Shown piece by piece: positions 34,352-41,971 of a DNA stretch of 64,000 bases. The stretch is from Herbidospora daliensis (GTDB lineage: Bacteria; Actinomycetota; Actinomycetes; Streptosporangiales; Streptosporangiaceae). The translations under genes and the position numbers were made by a program. The stretch is from NCBI RefSeq assembly GCF_001570585.1, contig NZ_BBXF01000007.1, forward strand, positions 263,508-327,507, read 5' to 3'. Numbering within the stretch: the first letter of the stretch is position 1; each line of letters opens with the position of its first letter. The notes under the pieces were generated by a model, which saw only the letters and a program-made list of their open reading frames with translations, was not told the DNA's origin and did not search any database.

Positions 34352-35201
34352 GGGTCAACCGGCTGACCCTCTCGGCGTCGGCGGCGGACAGGCGCGACCT
34401 GGCCGCCGCCGTTCTGCTGTCGGTCGGGCGGAAGGCCGTCTTCGAGGTGCCCCGCCAGGCGAAGCCCGACTCCCGGGCCGGGCCGGTGCACGAGCGGGTG
34501 ATCGTGGCGGCCGAGCGGTCGGTCCAGGGGATGCCGCACCATTCGTACAGGCTGCGGAAGCCGAAGTGCGGATCGGCGGCCAGCGCCTCGTAGGAGACCA
34601 CGCGGATGTTCGGGTGGCGCATCTGGAGCACCGACTCGTGCGCCGCCTTCCACAGGGCCGAGACTCTGGCGAGCCGGTCGGGCGGGGCCTGCGCCAGCGC
34701 CGACACGTGAGGGTGGTCGCGCAGGAGGAGGGGCTGGTCCAGCAGGTCGGCCGGGTCGGCGGTCCAGCCGAGGTGCTCCCAGCTGCCGGCGAACGTGACC
34801 GGATCCCGGGTGAGGACGACCACCCGGCAGTCGAGGCGGTCGGCGAACCACTCGGCCGACCAGAGCGCGAACGGGTCGTCGAGGAGGGCCTTGCGGCCGG
34901 TGAGGCGGCCGTGGGTGAACGCCGTCGCGTATTTCACGTAGCGGGCCGGCGACGGCGGCCAGGGGAGTTCGGCGAGCCAGCGGAACCGCAGGCGCAGCGT
35001 GTCGGTGAAGGGTGTCAGCCAGGCCGCCTCGTTGTCGCGGCAGATGTACTGGAACCGGTGCCCGACCCGCGCGTTCAGCACCCCCCGGTAGGGGCGTTCG
35101 GGGTTGAGCGGCTCGTTGACGTAGACGAGCTCGCCCGAGGCGCAGAGCATGCGCCCGGCCCACGAGGTGCCGCTGCGGGGCAGCCCGGTGACGAGGATCA
35201 T
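34344..35201 (-). CDS. Sulfotransferase family protein (second of three)
   Basis: A 285-residue protein with PAPS loop LVTGLPRSGTSWAGRML at the very N-terminus and 3'-phosphate segment VVVLTRDPVTFAGSWEHL. It differs strongly from the other two sulfotransferases here, so it likely acts on another acceptor position. Its start overlaps the flippase stop (ATGA), making it the last gene of the leftward operon. Confidence 0.87.
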   Translation of the reverse strand: MILVTGLPRSGTSWAGRMLCASGELVYVNEPLNPERPYRGVLNARVGHRFQYICRDNEAAWLTPFTDTLRLRFRWLAELPWPPSPARYVKYATAFTHGRLTGRKALLDDPFALWSAEWFADRLDCRVVVLTRDPVTFAGSWEHLGWTADPADLLDQPLLLRDHPHVSALAQAPPDRLARVSALWKAAHESVLQMRHPNIRVVSYEALAADPHFGFRSLYEWCGIPWTDRSAATITRSCTGPARESGFAWRGTSKTAFRPTDSRTAAARSRLSAADAERVSRLTLR

Positions 35202-36535
35202 GCCGTCGCCCTGGCCAGCTGGGCGACCGGCAGCAGGTTCTTCACCAGCACCCCGCCCGCCCAGCCGAGCGCCGCGCCGAACGCGCCGTAGGCCGGGACC
35301 AGCAGCAGGTCGAGCCCGACCGTGACGGCCAGCGCGGCGGCGACGTTGCCGAGACTGGCCCCCGTCCGCCCCGAGGCGATCAGCACGACGTCGGCCATCC
35401 CGCACGCCGAGGCGACCATCATCGTCAGGGCCAGCACGACCGCGACGTCGGCCGCGTGGGCGTAGCCGTCGCCGAAGACCGGGAGGATCTGCGGCGCGAA
35501 GACGGCGTACCCGATCCAGAGAGGCCAGGTCAGGGCCATCTGGGTGCGGGCCGCCCGCCGATGGAGCGCGCGCGCCGCAGCCGGCTCTCCCTGGGCGAAC
35601 TTCCTGACCAGCTCCGCCTGTACGCCCTGCGCCAGCCCCTGCCCGACGAGCTGCCCGACCACCTTGAAGCGCGTCGCGGCGACGTAGAAGGCGGCCTCGG
35701 CCGGGCCGGCCAGCAGCGCGACGACCACGACGTCGAGCCGCTGGAACACGGCCTGCAGAGCGGCGGCCAGCGACCGGGGTGAGGTGTACCCCCAGAACTC
35801 CCGCCAGGTCGTCCGGGTCTCCGTGCCGCGCAGCCGGAACGCGGCGAGCACCAGCACCGGAACCGCCGGGACGCCCCACGCGACGATGAGCCAGGGCGCG
35901 GACAGCCCGGCCGCCAGCGCGCCGCCCACGAACAGCAGCTGCGCGACCGGCTGAACCAGCCCGCTGAGCAGCAGCGTCTCGCGCATGGCCCCGGTCCCGC
36001 GCGTGGCCGCCACCAGCACATCGGCCACGACGACGAACGGCAGGACGAGCGCGAGCGCGGGTTCGGCACCGGCCAGCAGCACAGCGGCGGCCAGCGCCCC
36101 GGCGACGACGGGGATCAGCGCCACGGCGAGAAGGGACCGGCCGGCCGTTGTCCCGAAATTTCCGGACGAGTTCTGGCCCGACGCCCGTTCACGCAGCCTG
36201 CCGGTCGTGGGCCGGGTGGTGACGACGGCCACCTGCCCGGCGGGGACGGCCTCCTGGCCCAGGTGGTCAGGCCTGGAGGTGGCCTCCTGGTCCGGGACGT
36301 TGCGGTCCGCGTCGGGCGACGATGCGGCTGGTTCGCGGGCGCGGAAGTAGATCAGGCCGTTGCCCGTGTCCAGGCGTAACACCCCGGCCAGCATCAGCCC
36401 CAAGGTCGTCGTGGTGAAGAACGCGCCCGCTTCGGCCGGGGGCAGGGTGCGGGTGACGAGCAGGGTGACGGCGAACTGGGCGGTCGCGGTGGTCCCGGCT
36501 GTGGCCAGGCCCGCCACAGATCTCAGACGCGCCAT
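35198..36535 (-). CDS. Polysaccharide flippase (Wzx/MATE-like) with long hydrophilic insert
   Basis: A 445-residue membrane protein of the oligosaccharide-flippase type with about twelve hydrophobic segments, expected to turn lipid-linked repeat units to the outer face. Between the second and third segment (about residues 65-132) lies an unusual hydrophilic, Pro/Ser/Asp-rich stretch that homologues normally lack. Codon 53 is TTA (36377-36379). The start overlaps the preceding sulfotransferase gene by 13 bases. Confidence 0.85.
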   Translation of the reverse strand: MARLRSVAGLATAGTTATAQFAVTLLVTRTLPPAEAGAFFTTTTLGLMLAGVLRLDTGNGLIYFRAREPAASSPDADRNVPDQEATSRPDHLGQEAVPAGQVAVVTTRPTTGRLRERASGQNSSGNFGTTAGRSLLAVALIPVVAGALAAAVLLAGAEPALALVLPFVVVADVLVAATRGTGAMRETLLLSGLVQPVAQLLFVGGALAAGLSAPWLIVAWGVPAVPVLVLAAFRLRGTETRTTWREFWGYTSPRSLAAALQAVFQRLDVVVVALLAGPAEAAFYVAATRFKVVGQLVGQGLAQGVQAELVRKFAQGEPAAARALHRRAARTQMALTWPLWIGYAVFAPQILPVFGDGYAHAADVAVVLALTMMVASACGMADVVLIASGRTGASLGNVAAALAVTVGLDLLLVPAYGAFGAALGWAGGVLVKNLLPVAQLARATA

Positions 36536-37344
36536 GAAGGGGTCGCGTCGAGCCACGACAGGAGCAGGGCGTCCCACGGCAGGAAGTGCTCCGACAGGCG
36601 GGCGTGCAGGGCGCGGGGGACCGGCGCGTGCGGCCGGGCGTTGTGGCGGTCGAAGACGGGGTCGGCCATCGGCGGCAGGCCGAGGAACGACAGCAGGTCG
36701 TCGTAGACCGGCAGCGGGTCGGCGAAGAAGCGGCCGCTGTCGACGACCTTGACGCGGTCGCGGGGGATCACCGGTTCGAGGCGGGCGAGTTGTTCGGCGT
36801 AGCGGCCCCGGGCCAGGTAGGCGTGGTGGCGGTGGGCGTGGCTCGACGACAGCGGGGCCGCGCACAACCGGGCGCTCTCCCCGGCCAGCCGTTCGGGTTC
36901 CAGGTCGATCGCGCGGGCGAACGACGGCTCCGACTCGAACCCCCGGGCCAGCTCGTGGGCGTGGGCCGAAATGGCACGTTCCACCGGATCCCGGACCAGC
37001 ACGATCAGCTTCACGTCCGGCAGGTCCCACGCGATGCGCGGCCCGGCCAGCGGGTGGAACAGGTAGTAGGGCGACGACTCGAACGCCATCAGCCCCGGCC
37101 GCCGCAGCGGGAAGTGGGCCCGATACCAGGCCAGACCGCGTCCGTAGGCCATGTCGAAGTAGTGCACGCCCTTGCGCAGCACCGGCTTGGCCACCATCGG
37201 GTGTTGCGACAGCGCCCGGTAGAGGGAGGTCGTGCCACAACGCTGCGCGCCCACGATGAGGAACGACGGGAGCATGCGGGCGCCCCCGGTCAGCCGCCCC
37301 GCCGTGATCGACACGGCGTGGGCGGTCGTCTTCAGGGCGTTCAC
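36523..37344 (-). CDS. Sulfotransferase family protein (third of three, NDST-like)
   Basis: A 273-residue enzyme similar in layout to heparan-sulfate-type sulfotransferase domains: IVGAQRCGTTSLYRALSQHP (PAPS loop), KGVHYFD, IVLVRDPVERAISAHAHE (3'-phosphate site) and a late YDDLLSFLGLPP. GTG start, overlapping the stop of the upstream kinase-like gene by 4 bases. Together with the two others it suggests sulfation at several positions. Confidence 0.9.
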   Translation of the reverse strand: MNALKTTAHAVSITAGRLTGGARMLPSFLIVGAQRCGTTSLYRALSQHPMVAKPVLRKGVHYFDMAYGRGLAWYRAHFPLRRPGLMAFESSPYYLFHPLAGPRIAWDLPDVKLIVLVRDPVERAISAHAHELARGFESEPSFARAIDLEPERLAGESARLCAAPLSSSHAHRHHAYLARGRYAEQLARLEPVIPRDRVKVVDSGRFFADPLPVYDDLLSFLGLPPMADPVFDRHNARPHAPVPRALHARLSEHFLPWDALLLSWLDATPSWRV

Positions 37345-38246
37345 GTCAGGGGTTCCAGCCCGTCGACGGCGGGGTTCAGCCACGTGGCGGGCGAACCGAG
37401 CGGCTCGTGGCCGGCGGCGCGGTGGCGTTCGGCCAGGGTCATCAGGTAGGCGGCGGCGGTCACGCGGGCCTCTTCGTAAGAGATCCCGAAGGGTTCCAGC
37501 AGGCGGCCCGACTGCGCGACGCACGCCTTCGCCGCCGACACGGGACGCATGCGCCGCAGGGCGGTCTGGAAGAAGTAGTGCAGCGTGTCGAAGCCCGGCG
37601 GCACGCCGGTGCCGAACCGTTCCCAGTCCCAGACCAGCAGCCGGTCGCCCATCGGGGCGACGTTCCACGGCGAGAAGTCGCCGTGCCAGGAGCCCTTGCC
37701 GAGCGCGGCGATCTCCTTGGCGGCGGCGGCGAGCAGGTCGGCCGACGGCCTGCCCTTGGTGACCGGCAGCGGCGTCAACACCAGGACGTCGAGGTCGCGC
37801 CACACCCCGTGGTGCATGACCTTGGGCGCGACGACGACGTCGAACGAGTGGCGGGCGATCGCCCGCAGGGTGTCGGTCTCGTGGCGGATCAGGTCTCGGG
37901 TGTGCGGCTGGTCGCCGATCTTCACGAAGGCCAGGAGGCCGGCGTCGCCGTACAGCTCCAGGACGGGTTTGCGGTTCGCGCGGCGGGCCGGGCGCACGTG
38001 CAGTGTGGCCCGCACCCGGCGGCCGAGCACGTCGCCGAGGTGGGTTTCGATGGTGTCGGGCCCGTCGGGGACCAGCACCCGCCCGCCGACATGCCAGGCC
38101 GCGCGCGGCACCAGCCGCCGGGGGACGAGCCGGCTCGGCACCAGAGTCCGGGCCGAAGAAGTGGTGGACGGCGGGAACAGCAAGGAGATCACCTCATCCA
38201 GATAGCGCAGACGTATGCGGAAGTCCTTCACGTCGCGTTCCGCCAC
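37341..38246 (-). CDS. Kinase-like phosphotransferase in the polysaccharide operon
   Basis: A 301-residue protein of the aminoglycoside/choline-kinase fold. The catalytic loop reads WHGDFSPWNVAP and the metal Asp follows in LLVWDWERFG. An N-lobe Lys lies in LLAFVKIGD, with a Glu in the next helix (RHETDTL). It might phosphorylate a sugar or a lipid-linked intermediate. The acceptor cannot be told from sequence. It overlaps both neighbours, so it belongs to the operon. Confidence 0.82.
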   Translation of the reverse strand: MAERDVKDFRIRLRYLDEVISLLFPPSTTSSARTLVPSRLVPRRLVPRAAWHVGGRVLVPDGPDTIETHLGDVLGRRVRATLHVRPARRANRKPVLELYGDAGLLAFVKIGDQPHTRDLIRHETDTLRAIARHSFDVVVAPKVMHHGVWRDLDVLVLTPLPVTKGRPSADLLAAAAKEIAALGKGSWHGDFSPWNVAPMGDRLLVWDWERFGTGVPPGFDTLHYFFQTALRRMRPVSAAKACVAQSGRLLEPFGISYEEARVTAAAYLMTLAERHRAAGHEPLGSPATWLNPAVDGLEPLT

Positions 38247-39490
38247 AGGACCGCGAACGAGATCAGATAGAGGGTCAGGGCACTGACGAGGCCGTCGTAG
38301 ATGAACATGTAGAAGAGGACGAGGAGCATGACCAGGCTCCCCGCCTGCCCGATCGGCGACCGATCATGCCAGTGCCGCCTGACCGCCCCGGCGAAGAAGG
38401 CGACGTAGAGGGCCGCCCCGGTGAAGCCCTGGGTGATGAGCAGCAGCCAGAGTTGCCCGTCGGAGCCCAGCGGAGGATGCCCGCAGGACCGGCACCAGCC
38501 GGTCCGGCCGGTGGTGACCGTGCGGTGGTTGCCGAACGCGTTGCGGGTGTTGCCGTAGCCGATGACCGGCGACGTCGCGGCGACCGCGACCGTGGTCGCG
38601 ACCGTGAAGGCGCGGATGTCGTTGGAGTGGGGCCGGTCGACCCGCGCGGTCACGACCTGGCCCAGCGGCGAGAACGTGAACGCCGCCGCGGTGGCGGCCG
38701 CGAGGGTCAGCAGCGCCGCCCGGTTCCGGTTCCGGACGATCAGGTACGCCACCCCGACGGCGATCGCCGCCCACAACCCCCGGTTGAGGGAGTACACGAT
38801 CGGCACGGCCGCGACGACGACCGCGACCACCGCGACCACCCGGCGGGCGGGCCCGCCGTAGACCCACCAGCCGACGACGAACCAGACCAGCAGGATCGAG
38901 ACGTTGCCGCCCCAGGCGTTGGCCCACTCGAACGGCGCCTCCGGCCGCGGGGAGGGGTGCCCGAGCACCCACTGGATCTGCGCGGCCGTCGGGTGGACGA
39001 GGTTGGTGACGAAGGCATGGTCGGGCAGCAGGTGCTCCATCGGCGCGGTGAACTCGAACTCCGGCGCGAGCACGCCGAGCAGCCCGCCCGCCACCGTGGT
39101 GAGGAACAGCACCCCGAGCATCCTGACCAGGGTGAGCTGGGGGAGCTCCTCCTTGGTGAGGTTGCCCAGGTAGAGCACCACGACGAAGAGCGCGACGTAG
39201 ACGGTGAGCCGCATCGTCCAGCCGACCACCCGGCCCATTCCGAACTCGCCGTAGGTCCCGGCGGGGGTGGCGTCGAGCATGACCGCGCTGATGAGGTAGC
39301 CGACGATGAGCAGCGCCCACAGGCCCATGCCCCGGGGAATGAGAATGGGCCGCCGTAACCAGAGCACGGCGGCCATCGGCACGGCGACCACCACGATGGA
39401 CAACCCGCCGAACCCGAGGGCCCACCAGACGGGGTAACCCACGAGGAACGCCGCGATCGGCCACGCGGCGGGCGCCGGCCGCCAGGTCAC
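38228..39490 (-). CDS. O-antigen ligase/polymerase-like membrane protein (Wzy type)
   Basis: A 420-residue membrane protein with ten or more hydrophobic segments and a large outer loop between about 290 and 350 with GYGNTRNAFGNH and a CRSCGHPPLGSDGQLW stretch, the pattern of Wzy polymerases and WaaL ligases. It would join repeat units outside the membrane. GTG start with GTGA overlap to the chain-length gene. Codon 45 is TTA (39356-39358, LWLRRP). Confidence 0.85.
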   Translation of the reverse strand: MTWRPAPAAWPIAAFLVGYPVWWALGFGGLSIVVVAVPMAAVLWLRRPILIPRGMGLWALLIVGYLISAVMLDATPAGTYGEFGMGRVVGWTMRLTVYVALFVVVLYLGNLTKEELPQLTLVRMLGVLFLTTVAGGLLGVLAPEFEFTAPMEHLLPDHAFVTNLVHPTAAQIQWVLGHPSPRPEAPFEWANAWGGNVSILLVWFVVGWWVYGGPARRVVAVVAVVVAAVPIVYSLNRGLWAAIAVGVAYLIVRNRNRAALLTLAAATAAAFTFSPLGQVVTARVDRPHSNDIRAFTVATTVAVAATSPVIGYGNTRNAFGNHRTVTTGRTGWCRSCGHPPLGSDGQLWLLLITQGFTGAALYVAFFAGAVRRHWHDRSPIGQAGSLVMLLVLFYMFIYDGLVSALTLYLISFAVLWRNAT

Positions 39491-40698
39491 AGCAGATCTC
39501 GGCGTTGCTGGGGGATGTCGACCGTCGGGGGCTGCTGCGAGCGCAGCGCGTCGACGGCGAGCGTGCCGGGCGCGCCCGCCGGGTCGACGGCGACCACGCC
39601 CAGCACGTCGACGCCCCGGCGCTTCAGCGACTTGGCCGCGCGGATGACCCACGGCGCCCGGATCCGGCCGAGGGCCACGGCCAGCACGGCCGCGTCGGTC
39701 GGGCCCGCGGTGACCAGCAAGACGCCGCCGCCCGGCGGGAAGCCCTCCTCCAGCGTCCAGGCCACGTGGGCCGGTTCGACCCCCAGGCCCTCGACCAGCA
39801 CGCTCCGGTGCCCGGCCGCCGTCACCACGGCGGCGAACTCCTCGCCCTGGGGAAGCAGGGCGAGGTTGGTCAGCCGTTCGACGTCGGCCGGGGTTCGGAG
39901 GCGGAGGTCGGAGCGGTCGCGGGCGAAGGCCGCTCCCACGCCGAGCAGGATGCCGGCGAAGAGGCCGCCCCCCACGTACAGGGAGGGGCGCGGTTCGCTG
40001 GCCGTCTCCGGGGGAGACGCGGGGGTGATCACGGTGCCGGGGGTGACGGCGGTGGTCTTCAGCACGTCGTACCGGAGCGTGAGAGCGGTCGCCTGGCGGG
40101 TCAGCACGGTCTGCTGGTGGGCGGCCAGGGCGCGTTGCGGGGTGCCCTTCGGGTGCCGGGACATCGTGACGAGCGCGGTGCTCAGCTGGCTGTTGACCAG
40201 GCGGAGCTTGGCCAGGATCGCCTGCTTCTGCTCGGTCAGCTGCGCCTCGGCCGAGGCCAGGCGGTGGGCCAGGTAGGCGTCGGCGAACGCCTGCGCGCCC
40301 CGGGCGGCGCCGTCGGCGTCGGGCCAGGTGAACGAAATCCGAAGAATTCCCGAATTGGGCGGCACATCAACGGAAACCTGCCCCCGAAGGTCTTCGGGGT
40401 CGCCTCCAATAACGCGTGACGCATTCGTCGCCACCACGGACGATTGTGCGATCTGCACCTCGGTGTCGAGATTGAGAGCTTCGCGCTGCCGGGCGGTCAC
40501 CACGTTCTGCGGCTCTCCGAGCCCGGTCGGGGACACCTGCACCTCGGCGACCCCGAGATAGGCCGTCGGGGCCGTCCACAGCAGGGCGACACCGCCGGCG
40601 ACGCCCAGGAACAGGCAGGTCAAGGCGGTGATCCAGCGGCGGCGGAACACGGAGCCGTACTCCGCGAGGTCCCGGCTGTGCGGCGGTGGCAGGCTCAT
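39487..40698 (-). CDS. Wzz-type polysaccharide chain-length/co-polymerase protein
   Basis: A 403-residue protein. An N-terminal membrane segment (about 25-45) precedes a periplasm-facing helical stretch (60-235), a second membrane segment (about 243-262) and a cytoplasmic C-terminal part. That part resembles the tyrosine-kinase half of such proteins but has no intact Walker A motif (GVLLVTAGPTDAAV). It would set chain length with the polymerase. First gene of the leftward operon. Confidence 0.84.
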   Translation of the reverse strand: MSLPPPHSRDLAEYGSVFRRRWITALTCLFLGVAGGVALLWTAPTAYLGVAEVQVSPTGLGEPQNVVTARQREALNLDTEVQIAQSSVVATNASRVIGGDPEDLRGQVSVDVPPNSGILRISFTWPDADGAARGAQAFADAYLAHRLASAEAQLTEQKQAILAKLRLVNSQLSTALVTMSRHPKGTPQRALAAHQQTVLTRQATALTLRYDVLKTTAVTPGTVITPASPPETASEPRPSLYVGGGLFAGILLGVGAAFARDRSDLRLRTPADVERLTNLALLPQGEEFAAVVTAAGHRSVLVEGLGVEPAHVAWTLEEGFPPGGGVLLVTAGPTDAAVLAVALGRIRAPWVIRAAKSLKRRGVDVLGVVAVDPAGAPGTLAVDALRSQQPPTVDIPQQRRDLL

Positions 40699-40781
40699 GT
40701 CGGTCTCCGATGGGGGTGAAGCGACTACGAACCCTAGCCGGGTGCGGTGATTACCCCGGTGCTAATTACAGAATTTCTGCT

Positions 40782-40813
40782 GGCGAATCACGGAACAATA
40801 ACGGCGATTCGCC
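40782..40813. promoter_or_regulatory. Inverted repeat in the wzz-GH26 divergent region
   Basis: GGCGAATC (40782-40789) and GATTCGCC (40806-40813) form a perfect 8-bp inverted repeat with 16 bases between. They lie between the divergent leftward operon and the GH26 gene, and could be a shared operator. Confidence 0.45.
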
Positions 40814-40850
40814 GGACATGTCGGAGCTGCGTTCTGGAAAAGGAGGTCAC

Positions 40851-40913
40851 ATGTTCTCCCCCGGCAGTGGAAAGGTGAATCCATGCGCTGGGCAATCACG
40901 GTGGTCGTGTTGA
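40851..40913 (+). CDS. Possible 20-residue leader peptide before GH26
   Basis: AAAAGGAGGT, the best ribosome site in the window, stands 4 bases before an ATG that opens only a 20-codon frame (MFSPGSGKVNP and a Cys-ending tail). The frame runs past the GH26 start at 40883 in another frame. It may couple or gate translation of the GH26 gene. No family is known; it could be chance. Confidence 0.4.
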   Translation: MFSPGSGKVNPCAGQSRWSC

Positions 40914-41971
40914 TGATGGCGGGCTGCTCCCTGGCTTCGGGAGCCGCCGAGCGGAAGGTGCCGAGAACCGAGCCGCCGATCGCCGCGCCCTGCGCCGTCA
41001 CCGGCGTGCTGATCCCCACCTGCGGCGCCTGGTGGGGCATCGCGCCCGAGGTCTTCACCGGCCGGGGCCCGGCGCGCGGCCTGCAACGGGCCGAGCAGCG
41101 CATGGGCCGCCGCGCCGACATCCTGCACGTCTACCACCGCGCCGGCGAGCTCTTCCCGACCGACGAGGAGCGCCTGCTCGCGAAAGACCGGCTGCTGCTG
41201 GTCAACTGGAAGCCGTCACTGCGCCACACCTGGGCCGAGATCGCCTCAGGCGCGCTCGACCGGCGCATCGACAAGCTGGCCGCGCACATCACGGCGACCT
41301 TCCCGCAGCGCTTCTTCCTGACGATCCACCACGAACCGGAGAACGACGTCCGGCCCGTCGAAGGCATGGCCGCCGACGACTACGCGGCGATGTTCCGCCA
41401 CGTCGTGCTGCGGCTGCGGGAGAAGGGCGTCACCAACGCGGTCACCGTGATGACCTACATGGGCGCGCCCAACTGGTCGTCGGCGTCGTGGTTCGAGCGC
41501 CTCTACCCGGGCGACGCGGTGGTCGACTGGATCGGCGTCGACCCCTACGCCGACGACCGCGTCACCGACTTCGCCTCGCTCGTCGACAAACGCCGCCCCG
41601 ACCACCCCGACTGGCCGGGCTTCTACCGCTGGGCCCAGTCGCGTTTCCCGGCCAAGCCGATCATGGTCGCCGAGTGGGGGGTCTTCGAGCGGCCCGGCTT
41701 CAAGGCCGCCTTCTTCGATTCGGTACGCCGCCAAATCGGCGCCTACCCGCAGATCAAGGCCCTGGTCTACTTCGACTCCCCGTGGGCGCCCCGGGGCGAC
41801 ACCCGGTTCGACACCACCCCCGACGCCGCCGAGGCGTTCCGGCGGCTCGGGAACTCGCCCTACCTGACCCAGCCGCCGGTCGTGAGGGCGTTCATCACCA
41901 GCGAGACCGCCCGCTCGACCGGCAGGCCGGTGGTGTCGATCTCCAAATCGGCGTCCTCGGGCTCCTCGTAG
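40883..41971 (+). CDS. GH26-like glycoside hydrolase lipoprotein
   Basis: A 362-residue exported lipoprotein. The signal is short, with lipobox MMAGC (Cys15). The catalytic domain (about 40-340) has HHEPEN with acid/base candidate Glu151 and MVAEWGVFE with nucleophile candidate Glu264, the GH26 pattern (beta-mannanase or related). It may trim or release the polysaccharide made by this locus, as hydrolases encoded in such clusters often do. GGAAAGG precedes the ATG by 8 bases. Its last 112 bases overlap the 3' end of convergent cysC. Confidence 0.8.
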   Translation: MRWAITVVVLMMAGCSLASGAAERKVPRTEPPIAAPCAVTGVLIPTCGAWWGIAPEVFTGRGPARGLQRAEQRMGRRADILHVYHRAGELFPTDEERLLAKDRLLLVNWKPSLRHTWAEIASGALDRRIDKLAAHITATFPQRFFLTIHHEPENDVRPVEGMAADDYAAMFRHVVLRLREKGVTNAVTVMTYMGAPNWSSASWFERLYPGDAVVDWIGVDPYADDRVTDFASLVDKRRPDHPDWPGFYRWAQSRFPAKPIMVAEWGVFERPGFKAAFFDSVRRQIGAYPQIKALVYFDSPWAPRGDTRFDTTPDAAEAFRRLGNSPYLTQPPVVRAFITSETARSTGRPVVSISKSASSGSS

